DNA of 49,105 nt from the NCBI GenBank assembly GCA_029261835.1, contig JAJDAO010000094.1, positions 1 through 49,105 on the forward strand, in the 5' to 3' direction. This DNA comes from Deltaproteobacteria bacterium (GTDB taxonomy: Bacteria; Myxococcota_A; UBA9160; UBA4427). Shown here piece by piece: positions 15,907 to 23,766 of the stretch. The notes beneath the pieces are model-generated. The model was not told the origin of the DNA. It worked only from the letters and a program-made list of their open reading frames with translations, and did no database searches. Each line of letters begins with the position of its first letter. Position 1 is the stretch's first letter. The position numbers and the translations under genes were made by a program.

Positions 15907-16419
15907 ATGTCAGTGCTCACCCACGAGGCGATTCTGTGCGAGATCGACGAAGGGCGAGTCGTGATCACGCCCTTCAGTCGCGATCAGGTCGGTGCGGCGT
16001 CGATCGATCTGACGCTGGGACGTGAGATCCGTCTGATCGAGCCCGCTGGCCGGCCGATCGAAATCCGTGAGGAAACCGACTACCGCAGCCACACCAAGGT
16101 GAGCAGTCTCGCGGTGCCCTTTCAGCTCGACCCCGGCGTCACCATCCACGGCATCACGCTCGAGAAGCTGTGCCTACCGCCGGATCTGTGCGGCTTTCTC
16201 GAAGGGCGGAGTCGCTACGCGCGCCTGGGGCTCATGATCCACGTGACCTCCGCCTTCGTGCAGCCGGGGGTCGCGAATCGACAGGTGCTCGAGATGAGCA
16301 ACGTCTCGAGCGAGTCACTGCTGATACACGCGGGCGTTCGCATCTGCCAGCTGGTCCTGATGCGCACCGAGGGGCAGGCTGTCTATCGCGGGCGCTTTTC
16401 CGAGCAGGAGAGCATCTGA
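15907..16419 (+). CDS. dcd: dCTP deaminase family protein (Dcd-like)
   Basis: Dcd enzymes deaminate dCTP to dUTP (some also hydrolyse to dUMP) to feed thymidylate synthesis. The 170-residue protein has VGAASIDLTLG (28-38), the strongly conserved GRSRYARLGLMIHVT (100-114) with the catalytic Arg region, and Glu129 in VLEMSN, the expected catalytic base. Where most bacterial enzymes have PGW/F-SG, this one reads QPGVANRQ (119-126), a form I associate with archaeal-type Dcd. The frame also opens at ATG 15895; 15907 gives the usual MSVLTHEAIL N-terminus. Neither start has a good ribosome binding site. Family call firm, mono- versus bifunctional unknown. Confidence 0.85.
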   Translation: MSVLTHEAILCEIDEGRVVITPFSRDQVGAASIDLTLGREIRLIEPAGRPIEIREETDYRSHTKVSSLAVPFQLDPGVTIHGITLEKLCLPPDLCGFLEGRSRYARLGLMIHVTSAFVQPGVANRQVLEMSNVSSESLLIHAGVRICQLVLMRTEGQAVYRGRFSEQESI

Positions 16420-16465
16420 GCGAAGCCGGCCAGCCGGCGGCTCGGCCGCCAACGAGGAATCAGTG

Positions 16466-16915
16466 ATGCGGGCTGTCGTGCAGCGTGTCAGCGAGGCGCG
16501 GGTCTCGGTTGAGGGCGAGACGGTCGGGGTCATGGGCGCCGGCCTGCTCGCGCTGGTGGGCGTGGCGCAGCGCGACGGCCTGCCGGACGCCGAGGAGCTG
16601 GCCGGCAAGCTGGTGAACCTGCGGGTCTTCGAGGATGAGCGAGGCCGCATGAACCGGTCGCTGCTCGAAAGCGGAGGCAGCCTCGGGGTCGTCTCCCAGT
16701 TCACGCTCCTCGCCGACTGCCGCAAGGGGCGGCGGCCGTCGTTCGCCGAGGCGGCGCCCGCCGAGCACGCCGAGCCGTTGCTGGAGGCGCTGGTGGCGAC
16801 CGCGCGGGGCCTTGGCGTCGACGTCGTGACCGGTCGCTTTCGGGCCAGCATGCAGGTGACGCTCTGCAATGACGGGCCCGTCACGCTGCTGCTCGACAGC
16901 GAGAAGGTCTTCTGA
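16466..16915 (+). CDS. dtd: D-aminoacyl-tRNA deacylase
   Basis: Proofreads translation by removing D-amino acids (and glycine mischarged on tRNA-Ala) from tRNA; cytosolic dimer. The 149-residue protein starts MRAVVQRVSEARVSV, the standard N-terminus, and has both active-site motifs: SQFTL (77-81) and NDGPVT (135-140), the latter carrying the cross-subunit Gly-cisPro. The ATG at 16466 follows GAGGA (16454-16458) at good spacing; a GTG directly before it is less likely. It is on the same strand as the Dcd-like gene 46 bp upstream, and the gap holds a GC-rich GCCGGC repeat. Confidence 0.95.
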   Translation: MRAVVQRVSEARVSVEGETVGVMGAGLLALVGVAQRDGLPDAEELAGKLVNLRVFEDERGRMNRSLLESGGSLGVVSQFTLLADCRKGRRPSFAEAAPAEHAEPLLEALVATARGLGVDVVTGRFRASMQVTLCNDGPVTLLLDSEKVF

Positions 16916-17007
16916 TCGACCGCGGAGCGCTTGCCGCGCGTCGCGGAAACGGGAAGACTCTCAGGCGGGGGTAATTCGGCGGCTTGCCGCCTTACGTGAG
17001 AGGTTTC

Positions 17008-17421
17008 ATGGACAACTCTATTTGTGATTCGATTGATCGAGGGAGGCGAGCACTTTGCTCGCTGCTGTGCGCCCTGGCGATCGCCCTGGCACCGGGCATC
17101 GGCTTGGCGGAGAGCGATTCGCTGGATGCCGCAAAAGAGGGTGGCATTGGCATCGCCTCAGCGCTGACGAGCCTGGTCTACGGGCCGGTGAAGGTCGTGT
17201 ACGCCACCGGGGGCGCCGTGATCGCGGGCTTCGCGTGGGTCTTCTCTGGGGGAGACTCCGAGGTGGCGTCTACGGTTCTGACGCGCGCTGTGCGCGGGAC
17301 CTACGTCATCACGCCGGCAACCATCGCCGGTGACGAGGAGATCGAGTTCGTCGGTCGTTCGCCCGAGTACCGGCCGAAGGAAGACCGATCGCAGGTGGCC
17401 GCCGCGCCCGACGGCTGGTAG
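17008..17421 (+). CDS. Small exported hydrophobic protein, unknown function
   Basis: I do not recognise a named family. The 137-residue protein has a signal peptide (1-34, ending GIGLA), a Gly/Ala-rich hydrophobic segment (about 46-80, LVYGPVKVVYATGGAVIAGFAWVFSGG) and a polar tail with YVITPATIAGDEEIEFVGRSPEY. The TP..I.GDE.I.FVG pattern recurs, as far as I remember, in short uncharacterised proteins of related bacteria. It is probably periplasmic with one membrane segment. The ATG at 17008 follows a GAGAGG ribosome binding site; a small hairpin GGCGGCTTGCCGCC lies just upstream (about 16978-16991). It is followed by a perfect 13-bp stem hairpin. Confidence 0.7.
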   Translation: MDNSICDSIDRGRRALCSLLCALAIALAPGIGLAESDSLDAAKEGGIGIASALTSLVYGPVKVVYATGGAVIAGFAWVFSGGDSEVASTVLTRAVRGTYVITPATIAGDEEIEFVGRSPEYRPKEDRSQVAAAPDGW

Positions 17422-17433
17422 GCGCCTGGCTCA

Positions 17434-17466
17434 CTGACGCCCCGCGGCCTGGTCGCGGGGCGTCAG
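17434..17466 (+). terminator. Perfect 13-bp stem hairpin downstream of the small exported protein gene
   Basis: CTGACGCCCCGCG (17434-17446) and its exact complement CGCGGGGCGTCAG (17454-17466) flank a 7-base loop, 12 bp after the stop codon. There is no T-tract, so it is not a standard intrinsic terminator; it may act as an RNA-stabilising structure or a Rho-independent pause. Confidence 0.5.
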
Positions 17467-17569
17467 CGGGGAACCCGAACGGATCACAGTCGCAGTCGCG
17501 GCAGGGCCGCTCGAGGACGTAGCCGCGCCCTCAGCACGCCAGCGCGGTGCTGCTACGCTGTCGCGAGCC

Positions 17570-18343
17570 ATGAACGAAATCGTCTCACAGATGCCGATCG
17601 CCTTTGCAGCCGGCATTCTGTCCGTCTTTTCGCCGTGCGTAATGCCGCTGATGCCCGCCTATCTGTCGCTCGTTTCTGGCATGTCGATCGACGAAATGGA
17701 GGCAGGAACCCACGATCCCGAGCTCAGGCGGCGGGTCCTTCGCGCCTGTGTGGGTTTCATCTGCGGCTTCTCGACGGTCTTCATTCTGATGGGGATCGGA
17801 GCGGTGGCAATTGGCCACGCAGCCCGTACCTGGCGGATGGAGATCTTCGGCCTCGAATTCGGTGTGGCGCAGCTTGCCGGTGTGCTGATCGTGCTGTTCG
17901 GACTGCACATGACCGGGCTGGTCCCGATCCGGGCGCTCTACCGAGACACCCGGGTTCACTTCAAGATCAACCAGCGCAGCTTCCTCTCGACGTTTCTGGT
18001 GGGCGCGGGCTTCGCATTCGGCTGGTCGCCCTGCATCGGTCCGATCCTTGGCAGCGTGCTTACGCTGGCGGGCAGTCGCGACACCATGGTCGAGGGCACG
18101 CTGCTGCTGACCGTCTATTCCGCGGGGCTGGCGATTCCGTTTCTGCTGGCCGGCTGGAGCATCGAGCTCTTCTTCAAGGCGTTCTCGCGTGTTCGGCAAC
18201 ACTTCCGCAAGCTCGAGGTGGCGTCCGGGCTGATCCTGATGGCGGTCGGGATGATGCTGGTCACCGACCAGCTCTCGCGCCTAAACAGCCAATTCAGCTT
18301 CCTGACCGATTTCGTGATGCGCGCTGAGCAGGCACTGCAGTGA
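17570..18343 (+). CDS. ccdA: Cytochrome c biogenesis protein CcdA (thiol-disulfide transporter)
   Basis: Inner-membrane protein that passes reducing power from cytosolic thioredoxin to extracytoplasmic thiol proteins for cytochrome c maturation. The 257-residue protein has six hydrophobic helices and the redox cysteines Cys23 in VFSPCVMPLMPAY and Cys155 in FGWSPCIGPILG, placed in the first and fourth helices as in CcdA/DsbD-gamma. It has no thioredoxin domains of its own; those are supplied by the next gene, which overlaps it by 4 bp (GTGA). Together they form a two-component reductive pathway. The ATG at 17570 is the only sensible start. Confidence 0.93.
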   Translation: MNEIVSQMPIAFAAGILSVFSPCVMPLMPAYLSLVSGMSIDEMEAGTHDPELRRRVLRACVGFICGFSTVFILMGIGAVAIGHAARTWRMEIFGLEFGVAQLAGVLIVLFGLHMTGLVPIRALYRDTRVHFKINQRSFLSTFLVGAGFAFGWSPCIGPILGSVLTLAGSRDTMVEGTLLLTVYSAGLAIPFLLAGWSIELFFKAFSRVRQHFRKLEVASGLILMAVGMMLVTDQLSRLNSQFSFLTDFVMRAEQALQ

Positions 18344-18960
18344 GACCGGTCGCGTCGTCGCCTGCCTGGCGAGATCGCTTCGGCCCGGCGCGCAGCGCAC
18401 TGCTGCTCGCGGTGCTCGCGCTCGCGTCGTCCGCCTGCTCGTCGGAGGCGCCGGCGGGTGATCCGAAGCCGGAAGTCGTCGTGGCTGCGCCGCCAGAGGC
18501 CCCGGACGCAGCGGCACTGGACTTCACCCTGGCGCGCTTGGGGGGCGGCTCCGTGACGTTGTCGGCGCTGCGTGGCAAGACCGTGGTGCTGGACTTCTGG
18601 GCGACCTGGTGCCCGCCGTGCGAGTTTCAAGTTCCGCCCCTCAACGAGTTCTACCGCAGGCATCGAGCCGACGGCGATTTGGAGGTCTTCGGGGTTTCGA
18701 TCGATAGCGAAGGTGTCGAGATCGTCGCCACCTGGGTGGCGGAAAAGCGCGTCGGTTACCCGATCCTGCTGGACGGAGAGGAGCTCGCCCGCCGCTACGG
18801 CGCCCAGGGATTCCCGACGCTGATCGTTGTCGGCCCGGACGGCCGCATCGCTTCCCAGCACGTCGGCCTGATCGAGAGCGATACGCTCGAGAAGGCGCTG
18901 GCGACGCAGCGCGTCCGCTCTGCCACCGCCGAGGCGGGGTCTCCCGCGGCTCGGCCGTAG
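18340..18960 (+). CDS. TlpA/ResA-like thioredoxin-fold protein, likely lipoprotein
   Basis: Membrane-anchored periplasmic thiol-disulfide oxidoreductase. The 206-residue protein has an export signal (1-32) ending in SSAC with Cys33, a probable but imperfect lipobox, then a Pro/Ala-rich linker. The thioredoxin domain (about 58-190) carries the active site WCPPC (90-94), FGVSID strand and the cis-Pro loop GFPTLIVV (163-170 region). The extra segment around EIVATWVAEKRVGYPILLDGEEL matches the TlpA/ResA insertion. It starts with GTG overlapping the ccdA stop, so its natural electron donor is CcdA; likely clients are apocytochromes c. Confidence 0.9.
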   Translation: MRPVASSPAWRDRFGPARSALLLAVLALASSACSSEAPAGDPKPEVVVAAPPEAPDAAALDFTLARLGGGSVTLSALRGKTVVLDFWATWCPPCEFQVPPLNEFYRRHRADGDLEVFGVSIDSEGVEIVATWVAEKRVGYPILLDGEELARRYGAQGFPTLIVVGPDGRIASQHVGLIESDTLEKALATQRVRSATAEAGSPAARP

Positions 18961-19099
18961 CGCCCGCGCCACCCGGTTCGAATCCGCGTTAAAGACGGCC
19001 GCGGGAGTGGACGATTGGACGGGCGATCTCCCGCCAGTTGCTTCCCGTCCGGCGTTCGGGCTGAAGAGGCTGAAGAGAAGGGATGAGAAGAGAGTTCCG

Positions 19100-19723
19100 G
19101 TGAGCGTGGAAAACACCCAGGTTCAGGTCCGCAACGCCTACGAGCGCAGTTTTGCTGACGGCGACGTGATCTTCGACGAGGGGGACGTGGGCGAAGTGCT
19201 CTACGTCATCCAGGCGGGAGAGGTCGAGCTGACGCGCCACGGGGCCGCCACACGGCGCATGGTGGCGCGTTTGGGCCCCGGCGAGTTCTTCGGCGAGATG
19301 AGCGTAGTGATCGGCGAGACGCGCAGCGCTCGCGCCGTGGCGGTGGGCACCACGCGCGTTCTCGAACTCGACGGGGAGACGCTCGAGGCCATGTGTATCG
19401 AGCGGCCCGAGATCGCCATTCGTATCATCCGACGCCTCACCAGACGCCTGATCGACTCCGAGCGGCGGCTGTCCGCGATGGGGGTCGACGATCTTCTGAG
19501 ACCGGTCGTGCGGGCGCTGGTTCGCGATGCGCAGGCGGATCCGGAGCACGGGGTTCGCGTGCCCACGACGCTCCGCGAGCTGGCCCACAACGCCGGACTG
19601 AGCCTTCTCGAGACCCATCGAGCCCTGCACCAGCTCCTCGACCAGAAGCACCTGCGACTGGTGGACGACGTGCTGGTGGCCAGCGACGTCGAATCGTTGA
19701 GCTCCTGCCTCGATACACACTGA
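19100..19723 (+). CDS. Crp/Fnr-family transcription regulator
   Basis: A 207-residue regulator with an N-terminal cNMP-binding barrel (about 12-115: ADGDVIFDEGDVGEVLYVI and LGPGEFFGEMSVVIGETRSA, the phosphate-binding cassette with Gly-Glu-Met and Arg-Ser-Ala), a dimerisation helix (120-150) and a winged-helix DNA-binding domain (about 155-205: TTLRELAHNAGLSLLETHRALHQL). The cassette is well conserved, so cAMP or cGMP binding is plausible. The GTG at 19100 follows AGAAGAGAG; the frame opens earlier at 19007 with non-homologous sequence. Targets are unknown; it lies just upstream of lptD, 72 bp away on the same strand. Confidence 0.86.
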   Translation: MSVENTQVQVRNAYERSFADGDVIFDEGDVGEVLYVIQAGEVELTRHGAATRRMVARLGPGEFFGEMSVVIGETRSARAVAVGTTRVLELDGETLEAMCIERPEIAIRIIRRLTRRLIDSERRLSAMGVDDLLRPVVRALVRDAQADPEHGVRVPTTLRELAHNAGLSLLETHRALHQLLDQKHLRLVDDVLVASDVESLSSCLDTH

Positions 19724-19795
19724 AGCGCATTGGCCCCGTACGGGCGCCTTTGATAGCTTGATACCCGTTCGGTCTTGGCCCGGGGGGGGATCCAG

Positions 19796-22165
19796 TTGCC
19801 GGCTCGTCGCCTCTGTGGACGTCGTGCGCGCAGGGCGATCGGCGGGCTGCTGTCCGGCTTGCTGGCGCTGCTCTGTGGCGACGCCGTCTCGGCCGGCCTC
19901 AGCGAATCCGAAGTTCCCTTCGAGATCAGCGCCGACAGCATCGCGTACTACGAGGCACGTCAGCTCTACGTCGCGGAGGGTGACGTTCGCGTGGCGCAGG
20001 GCGGGCGCCGCCTGGAGGCGGATTGGGCGGCTTTCAGCCTCCTGAGTCGTCTCGGTGCAGCGAGCGGTCGCGTGCGGCTCGAGGATGGTGGACAGCTCGT
20101 CCGTGCCGAGTTCATGGTCTTTGATGTCGATCGCCTGCAGGGCTCGCTCTTCGAGGGCGACATCGACACCGGCGAAGGCGGGTTCTTGATCCAGGCGCGT
20201 GAGCTGGTCAAAACGGGAGACGTCGAGTACGAAGCGCGCGAGGGCATGATCACCGCCTGTCGCTGCCCGCCCGAGACGTTGCTCACGCCCTGGCGCGTCA
20301 GGTCCAAGCGGGCTCAGGTGGAGCTCGGCGGCTACGGCCAGGCGCGCAACTCGACCGTCGACGTGATGGGTGTGCCCGCGCTCTGGCTGCCGTGGATGAT
20401 CTATCCGGTCAAGACCGACCGCGAGACCGGGCTGCTGCTACCGGACTTTGCCTACGGCGGGCGAAATGGCTTTCAGGTGGGTGTCCCGTTCTTCTGGGCC
20501 GCCCGTCCCGAGCTCAACGTGACCGTTACGCCGCGCTACGTGGAGACGCGTGGCTTCAAGCCGGATCTCGACCTCGAGTACGTGCTGGGCCAGCACTCGG
20601 GCGGGCGCTTCTACGGCAGCTATGTCAGCGATGAGAGCTACGGCGACCCGCTTCTGCCGCCCCATGTCGAGGATCGCTGGGGCATCTCTTTTCAGCATGA
20701 CCAGGCGCTGCCGCGCGGGTGGCGTGCGCGCGCCGACGTGAAGCTCGTCTCCGACAATCTCTACCTCGGCGACTTCGACGACTACGGGCGATACCGTGCG
20801 GATCTCTTCCTGCGCTCGACGGCCTTCGCCTTTCGCCACTTCGGGGAGCCAGGGCGCGTCGGCGTGGTCGGATCGATGCTCTACGCCGACGATATCCAGT
20901 ACGGCGCCGAGGAGGATCGCGATCGCTCGCTGCTCCATCGCTGGCCCGACCTGTCCCTGCGCGTGCTGCCCGGGCGCCAGGCCTGGCTCGACAGACTCGG
21001 GCTGGTGAGTGCGGCCGACGCCAGCTACGCCTACTTCCACTCGCTCGACGATCCGCGCGGCGTCTTTCCCGGCGCCGCGGTCGGCGCGGGTGGCTTCTTT
21101 CTGGACACGGGCCTCGATCCGGCACCGCGGGCCAACGAGGGCGACGGGCTGTTCCAGGCGGGCGAGCCGATGCTCGATAGTGGACATCGCCTCGTGCTCC
21201 ACCCGCGCCTGGCGCGGCCGCTGAGGTTGGTCGGCCTGCTCGATCTCTACCCGGAGCTCGGCTACTCGCAGACGCTCTACCGCTCGCGTCGCCAGGGTTT
21301 CGCCGAGCGCGGCATCTTCAGCGCGAGGGCCGATCTGCGGGGCCGTCTGCGCGGTCGCCTGGACTGGCTCGGGCTCAGCGGGACCGGGCACCTGCTCGAG
21401 CCTTTCGCGAGCTGGGCCCTGGTTCGCCCGCGTGCGCAGGCGGACAATCCCGTCTTCGTCCCCCCCTCGCCGATTCCGCAGCGCCGGCTTCGGCAGCTCG
21501 CGCTGGACAACCGGCTGCTCGACCCGTCGGACCGCGTGCGTGCGGCTCAGGTGCTCGCCGTCGGCTTCGACAATCGCCTGCGCGGCGCCCGCAGCGGCGC
21601 TGGGCCGACGCGCGTGTTGGCCGAATTCCGCCTTTCGTTCGAGCACGACTTCGAGACCGCGGGCGGTCAGCAGTTCGTGCTCGACGGACGCGGCTTCCCG
21701 CGAGATTGGCTGCAGAGCGATTTCAACCTGGTCTGGAACACGCGGGCGGGGGAGATCGACGAGGGGCTGTTCGGGGCGACGCTCTATCTGCCGAGCTGGC
21801 GCTTCTTCAGCAATGCCACGCTGGGGACCCGCTACCGCTTCCTGCGGCACGTTCCAGCCATCTTGGAGGAGACGCTGCCCGGGAGCGTGGACCAGCTCGA
21901 CGCCACGGCTGGGTTGCGGCTGTTCGGCGTGCTGCAGCTCAATTACGGCGTCTCGTATTCGCTCGCCGACCGTCAGAGGATCTCGAATGGCGGGACGGTG
22001 ATCTACGCCTCGAGGTGTCGATGCTGGGCGATTGGCGTCGATATTCGAGAGGAGAGCGGGCGCGAGGTCTACTACGGCATTCGTTACAGCCTGACGGGGC
22101 TGGGCCGCAGTCGCGGCAGCCCGTTCGCGGTGGGGAACGAGCTCGCTCCGCTGCTCGAGCGCTGA
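19796..22165 (+). CDS. lptD: LPS-assembly outer membrane protein LptD
   Basis: Outer-membrane barrel that, with LptE, inserts LPS into the outer leaflet. The ~789-residue protein has a signal peptide, an N-terminal OstA/LptA-like jellyroll (about 40-160) and a large C-terminal barrel domain, including GVPALWLPWMIYP and ETGLLLPDFAYGGRNG typical of LptD. Two Cys-x-Cys pairs are visible, one after the jellyroll (codons at 20258 and 20264) and one near the C-terminus (22016 and 22022), positioned like the disulfide pairs that E. coli LptD needs. The TTG at 19796 follows GGGGGGGGA; a TTG at 19775 is an alternative. A weak promoter, TTGGCC (19730) and TAGCTT (19754), may drive it. Confidence 0.9.
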   Translation: MPARRLCGRRARRAIGGLLSGLLALLCGDAVSAGLSESEVPFEISADSIAYYEARQLYVAEGDVRVAQGGRRLEADWAAFSLLSRLGAASGRVRLEDGGQLVRAEFMVFDVDRLQGSLFEGDIDTGEGGFLIQARELVKTGDVEYEAREGMITACRCPPETLLTPWRVRSKRAQVELGGYGQARNSTVDVMGVPALWLPWMIYPVKTDRETGLLLPDFAYGGRNGFQVGVPFFWAARPELNVTVTPRYVETRGFKPDLDLEYVLGQHSGGRFYGSYVSDESYGDPLLPPHVEDRWGISFQHDQALPRGWRARADVKLVSDNLYLGDFDDYGRYRADLFLRSTAFAFRHFGEPGRVGVVGSMLYADDIQYGAEEDRDRSLLHRWPDLSLRVLPGRQAWLDRLGLVSAADASYAYFHSLDDPRGVFPGAAVGAGGFFLDTGLDPAPRANEGDGLFQAGEPMLDSGHRLVLHPRLARPLRLVGLLDLYPELGYSQTLYRSRRQGFAERGIFSARADLRGRLRGRLDWLGLSGTGHLLEPFASWALVRPRAQADNPVFVPPSPIPQRRLRQLALDNRLLDPSDRVRAAQVLAVGFDNRLRGARSGAGPTRVLAEFRLSFEHDFETAGGQQFVLDGRGFPRDWLQSDFNLVWNTRAGEIDEGLFGATLYLPSWRFFSNATLGTRYRFLRHVPAILEETLPGSVDQLDATAGLRLFGVLQLNYGVSYSLADRQRISNGGTVIYASRCRCWAIGVDIREESGREVYYGIRYSLTGLGRSRGSPFAVGNELAPLLER

Positions 22166-22174
22166 TGCGCCCGC

Positions 22175-22203
22175 TTGCCGCTTATCGCCGCGCAGCGTAG
22201 AAT
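22175..22203 (+). promoter_or_regulatory. Predicted sigma-70 promoter of the trp operon
   Basis: TTGCCG (22175-22180) and TAGAAT (22198-22203) are separated by exactly 17 bp, matching the -35/-10 consensus at 5 of 6 and 5 of 6 positions. It sits just after the lptD stop, predicting transcription from about 22210 into trpE and a leader of about 65 bases. Confidence 0.6.
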
Positions 22204-22231
22204 CGCTGCTCTTTTGCATCACCCGGTCGGG

Positions 22232-22251
22232 GTGCGCGAAGCGTCGCGCAC
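22232..22251 (+). other. Short hairpin in the trpE leader
   Basis: GTGCGCG (22232-22238) and CGCGCAC (22245-22251) form a perfect 7-bp stem with a 6-base loop between the predicted promoter and the trpE start at 22276. No Trp-rich leader peptide is present, so classical attenuation is not supported; it could affect trpE translation or be neutral. Confidence 0.4.
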
Positions 22252-22275
22252 GCTGAACCGACCGCCGAGGGAAGC

Positions 22276-23766
22276 TTGCTCCGCCCGTCCCGCGAACAGT
22301 TCGAGGATCTCGCATCGAAGGGCAATCTGATCCCGGTGATGCGCGAGATCATGGCGGACCTCGACACACCGCTCTCGATCTTCCGTCGTCTCGATGACGA
22401 ACGCACCAGCTTCCTGCTCGAGTCGGTGGAGGGTGGCGAGAAGTGGGCTCGCTACAGCTTCATCGGCACGGGTGCCCGCGCGATCTTCCGAGCGCGCGGA
22501 AGCGAGGTGGAATGGCTCGAGGATGGGCGCTGCGAGCGGCACGTCGAGCCGGGTGACCCGCTGGAGTTCCTCCGCCGAAAGCTGGCGCAGATCGAGCCCG
22601 CGCACCCGGATGATGTCGAGCTTCCGCGCTTCATCGGCGGGGCTGTGGGGATGGTCGGGTACGACTGGGTGCGCTTTGTCGAGCGCATTCCAGACGAGAA
22701 TCCCGACACCATCGGCCTGCCGGACCTCTGGTTCGTCTTCCCGGAGACCGTGGTGGTCTACGACAACGTGCGTCACACGGCGCTGATCGTGCGTTACGTC
22801 CAGCTGGAGCCCGGCGACGACCCCGTTGAAGGCTATCGCGACGCAGTCGCGGAGATCGAGGCGACCGTCAGACGCCTGCGTGGCGCGCTGCCCGCCCAGC
22901 CCGATGTCGAGCCCGTGCGGGTCCCCATGCACGTGCAGCGCAGCATGAGCGAGCAGGCCTTTCATCAGATCGTCAGACGTGCCAAGGAGTACATCGAGGC
23001 GGGCGACGTCTTTCAGGTAGTGCTGTCGCAGCAGTTTCAGATGCCGCTGCAGGTCGACGCCTTCTCGATCTACCGCCATCTTCGCTCGATCAACCCGAGC
23101 CCCTACTTGCTGTTCATCCGCATGGAGGCCGACGCCGTGCTGGTGGGCTCATCGCCCGAGATCCTGGTGCGGCTCGAATCCGATCGCGTCGACGTGCGCC
23201 CGATCGCGGGGACGCGACGCCGCGGGGAGGGGCGAGAGGAGGATCTCGCACTTGAAGAGGAGCTGCTCGCCGATCCCAAGGAGCGCGCCGAGCACCTCAT
23301 GTTGGTCGATCTCGGTCGCAACGACGTGGGTCGCGTGGCGCAGGTCGGCAGCGTACACGTCAACGAATACGCCGTGGTGGAGCGCTACTCCCACGTGATG
23401 CACATCGTCTCGAACGTCCAGGGGAAGCTGCGCGAGGGACTCGACTGGCTAGACGTGCTGCGCGCGACGTTTCCCTGTGGAACGCTCTCCGGCGCGCCGA
23501 AGGTGCGGGCGATGGAGATCATCGACGAGCTCGAGACCGTGCGCCGCGGTCCGTACGGCGGCTGCGCCGGCTATATCGACTACTCGGGCAATATGGACAT
23601 GGCGATCACGATTCGCACCATGGTGGCCAACGCCGGGACTATCACGCTGCAGGCCGGCGCCGGCGTGGTGGCGGACTCGCAGCCCGAGCTGGAGTTCGAG
23701 GAGACCATCAGCAAGGCGCGGGCCGTGCTTCAGGCCATCGATCTGGCGCGTGAGGGGATCGACTGA
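22276..23766 (+). CDS. trpE: Anthranilate synthase component I
   Basis: Converts chorismate to anthranilate with ammonia from TrpG; first step of tryptophan synthesis. The 496-residue protein has the N-terminal feedback-inhibition motif LLES (SFLLESVEGGEKWARYSFIG) and the catalytic chorismate-binding domain (about 225-490) with IAGTRRRGEG, the DLGRNDVGRV loop and CGTLSGAPKVRAMEIIDE. Length is typical. The start is TTG at 22276 after GAGGGAAG; no better ATG lies nearby. It heads the trpEGDCFBA cluster and abuts trpG with no gap. The LLES element predicts inhibition by tryptophan. Confidence 0.96.
   Translation: MLRPSREQFEDLASKGNLIPVMREIMADLDTPLSIFRRLDDERTSFLLESVEGGEKWARYSFIGTGARAIFRARGSEVEWLEDGRCERHVEPGDPLEFLRRKLAQIEPAHPDDVELPRFIGGAVGMVGYDWVRFVERIPDENPDTIGLPDLWFVFPETVVVYDNVRHTALIVRYVQLEPGDDPVEGYRDAVAEIEATVRRLRGALPAQPDVEPVRVPMHVQRSMSEQAFHQIVRRAKEYIEAGDVFQVVLSQQFQMPLQVDAFSIYRHLRSINPSPYLLFIRMEADAVLVGSSPEILVRLESDRVDVRPIAGTRRRGEGREEDLALEEELLADPKERAEHLMLVDLGRNDVGRVAQVGSVHVNEYAVVERYSHVMHIVSNVQGKLREGLDWLDVLRATFPCGTLSGAPKVRAMEIIDELETVRRGPYGGCAGYIDYSGNMDMAITIRTMVANAGTITLQAGAGVVADSQPELEFEETISKARAVLQAIDLAREGID

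Noticed and set aside
18975..18985. GGTTCGAATCC, like a tRNA T-loop
   Set aside because: No acceptor, D or anticodon arm can be built around it; chance match or at most a remnant.
20438..22315. 625-codon open frame antisense to lptD
   Set aside because: High-GC codon use leaves antisense frames open; composition is Arg/Glu/Gln-rich and family-less, while the sense strand encodes clear LptD.
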